Translations under genes and position numbers: made by a program
Shown: positions 35,358 to 43,429 of the stretch, piece after piece
How the letters are laid out: each line of letters starts with the position of its first letter
How positions within the stretch are numbered: the stretch's first letter is position 1
Assembly: GCA_017306865.1 (NCBI GenBank)
Contig: JAFKHH010000015.1
Location: forward strand, 434,001-498,000
Direction of reading: 5' to 3'
Origin: Filimonas sp.
Lineage (GTDB): Bacteria > Bacteroidota > Bacteroidia > Chitinophagales > Chitinophagaceae
DNA length: 64,000 bases
The notes under the pieces: generated by a model
Database searches by the model: none
Seen by the model: the letters and a program-made list of their open reading frames with translations, nothing else
What the model was told of the DNA's origin: nothing

Positions 35358-36611
35358 ATGTTACGAAAAACCAGGCTATTATCTCTACTCGTATTATTGC
35401 CGGCTGTACAGGCAGCCGCGCAGCCTAAAACGGATAAAAAACTGCAAAAACTGATAGAAACGTATGCTTCACCTCTTTTGCAGCGGGTACTGAATGCCCC
35501 TGACACGTTTCATTACCAGTTCATTTATACGCGTATAGACCGGGACAAGAACAATGTGCCGCATTTCACCAATTACTACCTGAATGTGGACAGGAATGAT
35601 TATTTCAATCCTGCGTCAACCGTAAAGCTGCCCACTGCACTGGCGGCACTGGAAAAGTTGAATACAATGAAGGCGGCGGGCGTAGACAGGAATACAACCA
35701 TGCTGACAGATAGCGCTTACCCTCGCGAGACTAAGGTATATACAGATGCCTCTGCACAGAATGGCCTGCCATCCATCAGCCAATATGTAAAAAAGATATT
35801 CCTGGTAAGTGACAATGACGCATATAACCGGCTATATGAATTTGTAGGCCAGCAGCAACTGAATGAGACACTATGGAAAAAGGGCTACACAGATGTGCGT
35901 ATTACGCGCCGCTTTGCAGGTACTACAGAGGAAGGCAACAGGCATACGAACCCGATCCGTTTTATGAATGGCAATACACTGGTGTATGGTCAGCCGCCGG
36001 CTTATAGCAGCATTCCATTTAACTATAGTAAAACGATCCTTGTGGGAAAGGGGCATTGGGATGATAAGGATAGCCTGATCAATACGCCGATGGATTTTAC
36101 CCGGCATAATAATTTACCACTGGAAGATTTACAACAGATCATGCAGTCTGTTTTGTTTCCGGAATCTGTGCCGGCAAAGCAACGCTTCAATCTTGCACAG
36201 GATGATTATGCTTTTCTTTATCGCTATATGTCCGAACTGCCATCCGAAAGCAGGTTCCCGACGTATGATACAACAGAATACTTTGACAGCTATACAAAGT
36301 TCTTTTTGTTTAAGGCAGGCAAATCTAAAATACCATCCAATATTCGTGTGTTTAATAAAACAGGTTGGTCTTTCGGCTACCTGACGGATGTAGCCTACAT
36401 TGTTGATTTTAAAAACAAGGTAGAGTTTATGCTGACAGGGAACATCTATACGAACAACGATGGCATTTTGAATGACAACAGATATGAATACGAATCTATC
36501 GGCTATCCTTATTTTAAAGAGCTGGGCAATATCATTTACCAGGAGGAACTGAAAAGAAAGCGTAAGCATGTGCCCGATTTGAGCAAGTTTGTGTTTGATT
36601 ACAAAAATTAA
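35358..36611 (+). CDS. Serine hydrolase of the class A beta-lactamase fold
   Basis: 417 residues with signal peptide about 1-22 (ending QAAAQ). The active-site triad of the DD-peptidase/beta-lactamase superfamily is complete: SxxK at Ser87-Lys90 (NPASTVKLP), SDN at 151-153 (VSDNDAYN) and KTG at 334-336 (FNKTGWS). It is about 130 residues longer than a true class A beta-lactamase, with insertions between SDN and KTG. No Glu166-type omega loop could be identified, so a peptidase or esterase role is as likely as drug hydrolysis. Periplasmic. AACAATT-word repeats begin at the base after its stop. Confidence 0.85.
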   Translation: MLRKTRLLSLLVLLPAVQAAAQPKTDKKLQKLIETYASPLLQRVLNAPDTFHYQFIYTRIDRDKNNVPHFTNYYLNVDRNDYFNPASTVKLPTALAALEKLNTMKAAGVDRNTTMLTDSAYPRETKVYTDASAQNGLPSISQYVKKIFLVSDNDAYNRLYEFVGQQQLNETLWKKGYTDVRITRRFAGTTEEGNRHTNPIRFMNGNTLVYGQPPAYSSIPFNYSKTILVGKGHWDDKDSLINTPMDFTRHNNLPLEDLQQIMQSVLFPESVPAKQRFNLAQDDYAFLYRYMSELPSESRFPTYDTTEYFDSYTKFFLFKAGKSKIPSNIRVFNKTGWSFGYLTDVAYIVDFKNKVEFMLTGNIYTNNDGILNDNRYEYESIGYPYFKELGNIIYQEELKRKRKHVPDLSKFVFDYKN

Positions 36612-36669
36612 TGCATTGTTCAATAGTTGAATTGTTGGGGAATCAACTGTAGAATATCTATTAAACATC

Positions 36670-36689
36670 GTTGCGACGCTCCGTTCATC
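36670..36689. repeat. 20-mer repeated inverted at 23783-23802
   Basis: GTTGCGACGCTCCGTTCATC, the exact reverse complement of 23783-23802, with weaker similarity on both sides (TCTACAGT, AATAG words). Confidence 0.75.
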
Positions 36690-36760
36690 TATAGATTTTC
36701 TATCATCATCAATACAAATATTGAGGTTGTAATAAATAGGAATACTTTGAAAAACAAATA

Positions 36761-37198
36761 ATGCTTATGTCAACGAAGTCGCTTTTCACCCAGCAAAATA
36801 ATTGCACAGATATTGACTGGCAACAGATTGCCGATATGTTCCTTGCTGTTGGCTGGAATGCCCGCACACCGGAGAACATACAATTATCTTTCGAACGCAG
36901 TTCTCATGTTTGCTTTATAAAGGATGGTAATGATATTATCGCCTTTGGCAGAACGGTAGATGATGGTTTATATTATGGCCTTATTGTAGATGTGGCTGTA
37001 CGACCAGACAAGCAAGCGCTTGGCTTAGGTACACAAATTGTTTCGCATTTGCGTGATCAGATGAAAGGTTATAGTTTTATTACTTTGACCGCTGCGCCGG
37101 GCAAAGATGGCTTTTATGAAAAAACAGGATGGAAGAAGCAGAAAACTGCTTTTATCTGGCCTAGGGACAGTAAGCAGGAAGAGCAACATTGTTTTTAA
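36761..37198 (+). CDS. GNAT-family N-acetyltransferase
   Basis: 145 residues (Met3 at 36767 is an alternative start). The acetyl-CoA-binding core is visible: DVAVRPDKQALGLGTQIVSHL at about 86-106 (the R/QxxGxG/A motif A), followed by FITLTAAPGKDGFYEKTGW. Substrate unknown; could be a small amine or a protein N-terminus. A strong hairpin terminator follows directly. Confidence 0.88.
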   Translation: MLMSTKSLFTQQNNCTDIDWQQIADMFLAVGWNARTPENIQLSFERSSHVCFIKDGNDIIAFGRTVDDGLYYGLIVDVAVRPDKQALGLGTQIVSHLRDQMKGYSFITLTAAPGKDGFYEKTGWKKQKTAFIWPRDSKQEEQHCF

Positions 37199-37207
37199 TT
37201 ACATTTG

Positions 37208-37239
37208 AAAATGTTCCATATTATATGGAACATTTTTTT
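37208..37239 (+). terminator. Terminator after GNAT gene
   Basis: AAAATGTTCCATA-TTA-TATGGAACATTTTTTT, a long perfect stem with T run. Confidence 0.88.
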
Positions 37240-37264
37240 GTTACACGTCAAACAAATCAATTGA

Positions 37265-37954
37265 ATGAAAAAGATCGGACTCGTTGGAGGTTTCAGTTGG
37301 GTTTCCACATTGGATTATTATAGGTACATCAATGAAGGTGTAAATGCAAAACTAGGTGGCGTAAATGCTGCAGAGTGCCTTATTTATTCTTTCAACTATG
37401 CTGACATAAAGCGTAACAATGATGCTAATGCATGGGATAAGACTACAACTATGCTATCAGAAGCTGGTATCCATTTGAAGAATGGTGGTGCTGAAGCGCT
37501 ATTGCTCTGTGCAAACACAATGCACCTGATTGCAGACAAAGTAGCTGCACACACAGGTTTACCTGTTATTCATATAGCAGAAGAGACTGCAAAAGTAATT
37601 GGTCAGAGAGGACTGAAAAAGGTGGCTCTGCTTGGCACAAAATTTACCATGGAGCTGGATTTTTTCAAGGATAAATTGCGGGAACACAATATTGAAGCCA
37701 TTATACCGGGTGCAGAAGATCGTGACTTTTTGCACGACACGATCTTTAATGAACTGGGTAAAAACATTATTACACAACCGACCAAACAGCGCTACGTCTC
37801 TATCATTAATTCGTTGATAGCACAGGGTGCAGAAGGTGTCATTCTCGGATGTACAGAAATACCATTGCTGATAAAACAGGATGATGTAAGCGTACCGGTT
37901 TTCGACACAACACTGATACATGCAAGTGCGGCAGTGGAGTTTATATTGAGTTAA
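37265..37954 (+). CDS. Aspartate/glutamate racemase family protein
   Basis: 229 residues. The two catalytic Cys of this PLP-independent family are present: LLLCANTMHLIADKV (about 79-93) and VILGCTEIPLLIKQ (about 196-209). The N-terminal IGLVGGFSWVSTLDYYRYIN is typical of the aspartate racemase group. Substrate is likely L-Asp or a related amino acid; D-Glu for peptidoglycan is less likely for this subgroup. A CTCTGCG-type inverted repeat starts at the base after the stop. Confidence 0.9.
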   Translation: MKKIGLVGGFSWVSTLDYYRYINEGVNAKLGGVNAAECLIYSFNYADIKRNNDANAWDKTTTMLSEAGIHLKNGGAEALLLCANTMHLIADKVAAHTGLPVIHIAEETAKVIGQRGLKKVALLGTKFTMELDFFKDKLREHNIEAIIPGAEDRDFLHDTIFNELGKNIITQPTKQRYVSIINSLIAQGAEGVILGCTEIPLLIKQDDVSVPVFDTTLIHASAAVEFILS

Positions 37955-38048
37955 CTCTTTGCGCTCTCTGCGTTTCCTCTGTGCCCTTTGCGATAGTCAG
38001 TACTGTTTTTATCGCAGAGAATATAGAGATTACGCAAAGAACAAAGAG
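37955..38048. repeat. CTCTGCG-type imperfect inverted repeat
   Basis: CTCTTTGCG and CTCTCTGCG on the left (37955-37972) face CGCAGAGA (38013-38020) and CGCAAAGA...AAAGAG on the right. It starts at the first base after the racemase stop. Related arrays are at 15215-15242 and 59597-59677. Confidence 0.7.
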
Positions 38049-38064
38049 AATATTTCATAGCAAT

Positions 38065-38098
38065 AAAAAAGTCATCAGTGTTCCTGATGACTTTTTTT
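38065..38098. terminator. Bidirectional terminator, racemase/dapA
   Basis: AAAAAAGTCATCAG-TGTTC-CTGATGACTTTTTTT. Strong stem between convergent genes, 28 bases past the dapA stop. Confidence 0.88.
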
Positions 38099-38125
38099 GA
38101 CTAATAACTTTATGTCTACTGTGAC

Positions 38126-39007
38126 TTAAGCATTTTTAATAGCTTCTGCTATTTTCTTGTACAACTCATCGCTAACAGGGGTTACCGGAAGGCGAAGAAA
38201 GTTGTTGATCAAACCCTGCTGTGTCAAGAATGCTTTTACACCCGCCGGGTTGTTTTCAGCAAACAACAGATCATAGATCTTAATGTATTTGTTATTGATG
38301 GCACGTGCGCCTTTAAAATCTTCTTTCAGGCACAGGCGTACCATTTCAGAAAAACGTTTAGGATACGCATTTGCAATAACGCTGATCACACCGTCCATAC
38401 CTGCTGCTATCTGAGGCAGTGTCAGGCCATCATCACCACTTACTACCAGGAAGTCTTCCGGCAAGTCGCGGATGATCTGTGCAAGCTGCGTCATATCTCC
38501 GCTTGCTTCTTTAATACCTACAATGTTTGGTATATGAGATAAGCGAACGATTGTTTCCGCAGTCATGTTACGACCTGTACGTCCCGGAATGTTATATAGC
38601 AAAATTGGCTTAGGCGATGCTTCTGCCAGTGCTTTATAGTGCTGAAAAATACCTTCCTGGGACGGTTTGCTGTAATAAGGTGCAGCGCTCAATACGGCTG
38701 TTGCTTTATCCAGCGGCGTAGATTGCAGTTCGTTGATCAACTCAGCAGTATTGTTACCGCCAATGCCAACTACTACAGGTACACGTCCGTTTACCTTATC
38801 ATAAGTATATTCGATGATCTTTATCTTCTCGTCCTTATTCAATGTAGGTGTTTCTCCTGTAGTACCCAGCGTAACAACGTATTCCACGCCGCCCGCTATT
38901 ACATGATCTATCACACGGCCCAATGCATCATAATCTACTGCAAAGGTCTCGGTGAATGGTGTAACCAATGCTACACCTGTACCTTTTAATTGTTGACGAA
39001 AAGACAT
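38126..39007 (-). CDS. dapA: 4-hydroxy-tetrahydrodipicolinate synthase
   Basis: 293 residues. Condenses pyruvate with L-aspartate semialdehyde, the first step of the lysine/diaminopimelate branch. The Schiff-base Lys166 (VGIKEASGD), Tyr138 and Arg143 (LYNIPGRTGRN), Thr49-Thr50 (TLGTTGETPTL) and Tyr112 (APYYSKP) are all in place. Normal length. It stands alone, with a terminator on one side and AACAATT-word repeats on the other. Confidence 0.97.
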   Translation of the reverse strand: MSFRQQLKGTGVALVTPFTETFAVDYDALGRVIDHVIAGGVEYVVTLGTTGETPTLNKDEKIKIIEYTYDKVNGRVPVVVGIGGNNTAELINELQSTPLDKATAVLSAAPYYSKPSQEGIFQHYKALAEASPKPILLYNIPGRTGRNMTAETIVRLSHIPNIVGIKEASGDMTQLAQIIRDLPEDFLVVSGDDGLTLPQIAAGMDGVISVIANAYPKRFSEMVRLCLKEDFKGARAINNKYIKIYDLLFAENNPAGVKAFLTQQGLINNFLRLPVTPVSDELYKKIAEAIKNA

Positions 39008-39054
39008 TTTGATTCTTACTTGTTATGATTGTTGATATAATGAAGAGTTGTTGT

Positions 39055-39180
39055 GGAGGTATTGTTAAATGGTTGCATTGTTTAATGGCCAAATTGTTGG
39101 GCTTGATTCATTGCAAAACTACTTAACAATGTAACCATAAAACCATTTAACAATTAAACCATGTAACAATTAAACAATTT
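39055..39180. repeat. AACAATT/AACCAT inverted repeat abutting accA stop
   Basis: ATTGTTAAATGGTT (39061-39074) is the exact reverse complement of 39141-39154. A tandem of AACAATTAAACCATG words continues to 39180, the first base of the accA stop codon. Confidence 0.8.
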
Positions 39181-40151
39181 TACTCCTCCTCCCAGAAGCC
39201 CATCTTACTGAACTTCTCTATGCGTTCTTCCACCCGCTTATGTGGATCTGTATTGCGTATTTCGCGAAGCGCATTTAAAATTGAATTTTTCAGGTTGTTG
39301 GCAGACTCATCATAATCCCAGTGTGCGCCACCAATAGGCTCCGGCACTATTTCATCTATCAGGCCAAACCCTTTCATGTCACGTGCTGTTAACTTCATCT
39401 GTTCCGCTGCCACTTCTTTCTTATCCCAGCTACGCCACAAAATTGTACTACAGTTCTCAGGAGAGATCACCGTGTACCATGCATTTTCCATCATCAGCAC
39501 CTTGTCTCCCACACCTATACCTAATGCGCCACCACTTGCCCCTTCACCAATGATCACACAGATCACCGGCACCTTCAGGCGCACCATTTCGTAAATGTTG
39601 CGTGCAATTGCCTCACCCTGCCCGCGCTCTTCAGCTTCCAGGCCCGGGTAAGCACCCGGCGTATCTATCAATGTAACAATTGGCTTATTGAATTTCTCTG
39701 CCAGCTTCATCAGGCGCAGGGCTTTCCTGTAGCCTTCCGGGTTTGCCATACCAAAGTTGCGCTGTTGGCGCATCTTAGTATTGATCCCTTTCTGCTGGCC
39801 GATAAACATGATCGTTTCTCCATCCAGTTTGGCAAAACCACCAACCATTGCTTTGTCATCCTTAAAGTTGCGGTCGCCATGTAACTCCATAAATTCATTG
39901 GTCATTTTACCAATATATTTCAGCGTATAAGGCCTGTCGGGGTGACGGCTTAACTGTACACGCTGCCATGGAGTAAGTGATGCTGTGATGTCCCTTCTTT
40001 TGTCAACAATTGCGTCTTCCAGTTTTTGAATACTGTCAGACATATCAATTTTGCTTTTTTCGGAAGTTTGTTTCAGCTTATCAATCTCTTCGTATAAAGT
40101 TTTGATGGGCTGCTCAAAGTCTAAAAACTGTCTGTTGGGATATTGAGGCAT
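39180..40151 (-). CDS. accA: Acetyl-CoA carboxylase carboxyltransferase subunit alpha
   Basis: 323 residues, full family length. Together with AccD it moves the carboxyl group from biotin to acetyl-CoA, giving malonyl-CoA for fatty acid synthesis. Motifs: [19 protein letters not shown] at the N-terminus, [48 protein letters not shown] and [34 protein letters not shown] (oxyanion and CoA site). accD is not in the window. Confidence 0.97.
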   Translation of the reverse strand: MPQYPNRQFLDFEQPIKTLYEEIDKLKQTSEKSKIDMSDSIQKLEDAIVDKRRDITASLTPWQRVQLSRHPDRPYTLKYIGKMTNEFMELHGDRNFKDDKAMVGGFAKLDGETIMFIGQQKGINTKMRQQRNFGMANPEGYRKALRLMKLAEKFNKPIVTLIDTPGAYPGLEAEERGQGEAIARNIYEMVRLKVPVICVIIGEGASGGALGIGVGDKVLMMENAWYTVISPENCSTILWRSWDKKEVAAEQMKLTARDMKGFGLIDEIVPEPIGGAHWDYDESANNLKNSILNALREIRNTDPHKRVEERIEKFSKMGFWEEE

Positions 40152-40289
40152 ATTCTCTTTTCTACTGTTGGGCGGTAAAATTACAGTTTGAAAGCATTAC
40201 TTGCGCAGCATGGGAGTATTTTCTCTCGAAATCAAAGGTTTGCGGGGCCATTTTGAGGGAAAATGCGGTGAAATTGAGGGGAATTGCCT

Positions 40290-40463
40290 TATTGTTTTAT
40301 GGTTATATTGTTACATTATTGAAATAGAAAGAGCCGCACAGATGTATAAAGACCTATAAGGTTTTGAAAACCTTATAGGTCTGTGCAGATTAAAGTTTTG
40401 AAACAGAAAGAGCCGCTGCGCGGCTCTTTCTGACAATTTAGCTATAAAGAATTGAACAATATC
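40290..40463. repeat. Intergenic hairpin cluster between accA and serA
   Basis: The accA-serA gap (40152-40463) has no gene. It holds an ATGGTTATATTGTTACATTATTG stretch (about 40300), a GCACAGA-flanked perfect palindrome GACCTATAAGGTTTT-G-AAAACCTTATAGGTC (40351-40381) and the serA terminator. AGAAAGAGCCGC at 40326-40337 copies the left arm of that terminator. Confidence 0.75.
40404..40432 (-). terminator. serA terminator
   Basis: CAGAAAGAGCCGC-TGC-GCGGCTCTTTCTG: a perfect 13-bp stem, followed in the minus direction by TTTCAAAACTTT. Confidence 0.85.
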
Positions 40464-41696
40464 CTAGTATAAAATCCTCACTTTGATCGTCTCTTTCACA
40501 TTCTTCAAGAGATCAAGCGCCTGTTTAGACAATTTCTTATCTACATCCAGCACTACATAGCCGATCTCGTCATTTGTTTTCAGGTATTGCCCTACTATAT
40601 TAATATTGTGGCGGGATAGCTCAGTATTAATCGCGCTCAATACGCCCGGTACATTGCGATGTATGTGTAAGATACGGTGCGCCCCCTCTACTGGTGGCAG
40701 GCCGATTGCAGGTACGGTATGAGAGCCATTGGTAATACCTTTCTCCAGGTAATTATACAATTTGGCGCTTACATCTTCACCTATATTCTGTTGCGCTTCT
40801 TCAGTAGAGCCACCTATATGTGGTGTCAGGATCACGTTTGGCAATCCCTGCAATGGTGATTCAAAACGGTCTCCATTTTTCTCCGGTTCCCAAGGGAACA
40901 CATCAATAGCAGCTCCGCTAAGATCTCCTTCTTTCAGCGCTTTTGCCAAAGCACTCAGATCTACCACTTCGCCACGTGCATAGTTGATGAGTATAGAACC
41001 TTTCTTAAAGTTCTTCAGCACAGCTTTCGTGATCAGGTTTTTAGTCTGGGCTGTTTCCGGTACGTGCAGTGAAACGATGTCCGCTTTACTTACCAGTTCT
41101 TTCAGGCTTCTGCAAGCGTCTGCATTGCCCAGCGGCAATTTGGTTTCCGTGTCATAAAAAGCCACTTTCATGCCCAGTGCCTCTGCGAGTACGCTTACCT
41201 GTGACCCGATGTTGCCATAACCTATTATGCCCAATGTCTTTCCTCTCAGCTCAAAAGAACCTTTCGCTTCTTTTTGCCAGATGCCTTCGTGTGCTGCTTT
41301 ATTCTTGTCGGGTATGCGCCTGATCAGTAAGATGGACAAACCAATCACTAATTCTGCCACACTACGTGTATTACTATAAGGCGCGTTGAATACAACCACC
41401 CCTTGCTTAGTTGCTTCCTTCAGGCTTACCTGGTTTACACCAATACAGAAACAACCAATAGCCTGCAATTTCTTAGCAGCTTCCAATACTTTTGGCGTGA
41501 TCTGCGTCTTTGATCGGATACCCAGTAAATGAACGTCTTTTACTTCTTTTATCAGCTCTTCCTCGCTTAATGCGCCACTGAGCTTCTTTACATTTACATA
41601 GCCGTTTTGTTTGAATAACTGTACAGCCTTGTCGCTAATGTTCTCCAGGAACAAAATGTTGATCTTCTCTTTTGGATAACTTGTTGTCTGGCTCAT
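40464..41696 (-). CDS. serA: D-3-phosphoglycerate dehydrogenase
   Basis: 410 residues, the E. coli-like type with one C-terminal ACT domain. Oxidises 3-phosphoglycerate with NAD+ at the entry to serine synthesis. The Rossmann motif GIIGYGNIGSQV is near 160. The catalytic Arg is in NYARGEVVD, Glu in VPETAQTKN-downstream sequence and His in LTPHIGGSTEEAQ. The ACT domain (about 335-410: HRILHIHRNVPGVLSAINTEL) implies serine feedback control, as known for this type. Confidence 0.96.
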   Translation of the reverse strand: MSQTTSYPKEKINILFLENISDKAVQLFKQNGYVNVKKLSGALSEEELIKEVKDVHLLGIRSKTQITPKVLEAAKKLQAIGCFCIGVNQVSLKEATKQGVVVFNAPYSNTRSVAELVIGLSILLIRRIPDKNKAAHEGIWQKEAKGSFELRGKTLGIIGYGNIGSQVSVLAEALGMKVAFYDTETKLPLGNADACRSLKELVSKADIVSLHVPETAQTKNLITKAVLKNFKKGSILINYARGEVVDLSALAKALKEGDLSGAAIDVFPWEPEKNGDRFESPLQGLPNVILTPHIGGSTEEAQQNIGEDVSAKLYNYLEKGITNGSHTVPAIGLPPVEGAHRILHIHRNVPGVLSAINTELSRHNINIVGQYLKTNDEIGYVVLDVDKKLSKQALDLLKNVKETIKVRILY

Positions 41697-41727
41697 CGTG
41701 TGTATCGTTGGTTGCGGTTTATAATAG

Positions 41728-41816
41728 TGAGTTGTGAATCGTGAGACGTGAGTCGGGAATCGTGAATGTATTCACGATTTTACGATTGACGATTCACGAA
41801 TTGGCTCACATCCTAA
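41728..41816. repeat. TTCACGATT array, copy 1
   Basis: A perfect core AATCGTGAAT-GT-ATTCACGATT (41758-41779) sits inside longer GTGAATCGTGAG / GACGATTCACGA and outer GTGAG/CTCAC arms. Related arrays are at 61599-61696 and 63549-63579. Confidence 0.8.
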
Positions 41817-41840
41817 CTAATGCTTGTGAGGTAAAAACAA

Positions 41841-41868
41841 AATCCCCCCGTTTGTAAGCGGGGGGATT
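41841..41868 (-). terminator. L31 gene terminator
   Basis: AATCCCCCCG ... CGGGGGGATT followed in the minus direction by TTGTTTTTACC; 27 bases past the stop. Confidence 0.88.
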
Positions 41869-41895
41869 CGGTAATTCGTTACTTTCTTGCACTGA

Positions 41896-42144
41896 TTATT
41901 TCTTTGCGTAACGTTTGTTGAATTTGTCGATACGTCCCGCTGTGTCAACCAGTACATTCTTACCTGTATAAAAAGGGTGAGAAGTGTTTGAAATCTCTAG
42001 TTTGATCACAGGGTATTCATTACCGTCCTCCCATTTAACTGTCTCTTTCGAGTGTGCAGTGGAGCGACCTAAAAATGAATTCCCGTTACTCATGTCTTTG
42101 AAGACTACAAATTTGTACGCTTCAGGATGGATACCTTTTTTCAT
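41896..42144 (-). CDS. rpmE: 50S ribosomal protein L31, type B
   Basis: 82 residues, the long type B form ([17 protein letters not shown]...[27 protein letters not shown]). The zinc-binding Cys residues of type A L31 are absent, as expected for the C- form that works under zinc limitation. It is the only L31 in the window; whether a zinc-binding paralogue exists elsewhere cannot be seen. Preceded by a strong promoter. Confidence 0.96.
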   Translation of the reverse strand: MKKGIHPEAYKFVVFKDMSNGNSFLGRSTAHSKETVKWEDGNEYPVIKLEISNTSHPFYTGKNVLVDTAGRIDKFNKRYAKK

Positions 42145-42200
42145 TGTTTTATGATTTTGAGGCCAACACGGATTTTGCCGTACTGATTAAAAAAGAAATG

Positions 42201-42232
42201 CAAAATTAGTCATTAATTTATTTACACCCAAA
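42201..42232 (-). promoter_or_regulatory. L31 gene promoter
   Basis: On the minus strand TTTG (42232-42229), a 20-base spacer, TAATTTTG (42208-42201). Leader about 52 bases. Confidence 0.75.
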
Positions 42233-42309
42233 TTATTATAAGTTTCATCGTTTCAATAGTTTACAAGTTTCAAAATGAAACATTGAAACACGCAAACCTC
42301 TGAAACTGA

Positions 42310-42801
42310 TTACGATTTCATATTAATGAACTGCAATGGCAAGTTAAGGTTTCCTCCCCTGCATGCCGCTATAACTTCCTGTAAATCATCTATTTTCTTA
42401 CCAGTTACGCGAACAATGTCGTCCATAATCTGCGCCTGTACCTTTAGTCCGCTGTCTTTTATCAGTTTTACGATCTTTTTAGCGTCGTCCTGCTTTAGCC
42501 CATTGGTTACCGCCACTTCTTTCTTTACCACCTTGCCGCTAGGGTAAGCATCTTTATCAAAATTGAAAGCACTTGCCTCTATCCCCTGCTTCATGGCCCG
42601 GCTAATGATCACATCTATCATCTGCTTTATTTTCATATCGCTGTCGGCTTCCAGATTCACCACATAGTCTTTCTTGTTGAGTTCTATCACCACATGAGAA
42701 TCACGAAAATCAAAACGGCCACTGATCTCTTTCTTAACGGTGTTAATGGCGTTGTCCAAAGTTTGCAAGTCTACCTTGCTCGAAATGTCAAATGATGGCA
42801 T
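42310..42801 (-). CDS. yajQ: YajQ-family nucleotide-binding protein
   Basis: 163 residues, the full length of the family. MPSFDISSKVDLQTLDNAI opens the first ferredoxin-like fold, and KIVKLIKDSGLKVQAQIMDDIVRVTGKKIDDLQ lies in the second. Family members bind nucleic acid, tRNA or cyclic di-GMP in different species, so the ligand is open here. A TATATTTG element (minus strand, 42820-42827) is a likely -7 box. Confidence 0.95.
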   Translation of the reverse strand: MPSFDISSKVDLQTLDNAINTVKKEISGRFDFRDSHVVIELNKKDYVVNLEADSDMKIKQMIDVIISRAMKQGIEASAFNFDKDAYPSGKVVKKEVAVTNGLKQDDAKKIVKLIKDSGLKVQAQIMDDIVRVTGKKIDDLQEVIAACRGGNLNLPLQFINMKS

Positions 42802-42832
42802 ACAATAGGTATTTGATTACAAATATAATACA

Positions 42833-43051
42833 ATGTACGGTGTTAGATGTACGATGTAAAGTATGTTGTCCCAACTCAGCATTCAACATCCAATGTCGTT
42901 GAATTAACCACAAAGTTCACAACGGCCAGCACAAGGATCACAAGGTAAGCCCTTGTGATCCTTGTGTAATATCCTGGTGTTCCTTGTGGTTTATTTCTTA
43001 TTTCAACGACATTGATTCAACATCTACCATATTACATCTAACATCGTACAT
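42833..43051. repeat. Nested 219-bp imperfect palindrome
   Basis: Four concentric pairs of arms. 42833-42850 with 43034-43051 match 17 of 18. 42891-42903 (CAATGTCGTTGAA) with 43002-43014 match 13 of 13. AACCACAA (42906-42913) pairs with TTGTGGTT (42984-42991). The core CACAAGGATCACAAGG (42930-42945) pairs with 42951-42966, 16 of 16, loop TAAGC. Confidence 0.85.
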
Positions 43052-43060
43052 AAACAAAGA

Positions 43061-43082
43061 GGCCCCGATAGAAATCGGGGCC
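43061..43082. terminator. GC-rich hairpin, possible terminator
   Basis: GGCCCCGAT-AGAA-ATCGGGGCC, perfect 9-bp stem then GTTTCCC. Lies between two minus-strand genes (the TonB-receptor-like gene and yajQ), far (348 bases) from the nearest upstream stop. Confidence 0.4.
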
Positions 43083-43429
43083 GTTTCCCTATATAATGCA
43101 CATGAGAAAACGTTGGAATGTACGCGCTGTCTTCACTTTTTCTTTTACAATTTTTGAATACGTGTTATTCAAAAATTTTCCTGCCGCGTATTGTTGAAAA
43201 TATATTCGAAATGATTGTCTGCGATACCATTAACACATTGCGAAATTGTGCTTGTATTTCTTAATAAAATTGCAAAATGAGGATGAACGGTAAAGATTAT
43301 TTACGAATGATTTCTGACTTGGTTTGTGTATGTACAGTTTACAAAGTAGATAATGTTTATTGAGAGGGTTTATACAGTTATGTTTAGTCTTTATATACCG
43401 TATAAACCCTATATACTTTATCCACTTCA

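Larger units (their letters stand above)
42802..43429. other. Long intergenic region with nested palindrome, no gene
   Basis: 628 bases. The left half is the nested inverted repeat 42833-43051, followed by hairpin GGCCCCGAT-AGAA-ATCGGGGCC (43061-43082). The right half (43083-43429) is AT-rich with no convincing ORF; a 66-codon minus-strand ORF there has no recognisable features. Confidence 0.7.

Noticed and set aside
35358-36611. Possible antibiotic-resistance beta-lactamase
   Set aside because: The SxxK, SDN and KTG motifs are present, but the protein is much longer than class A enzymes and I could not find the omega-loop Glu. The motifs fit the wider serine hydrolase superfamily, so I do not call it a resistance gene.
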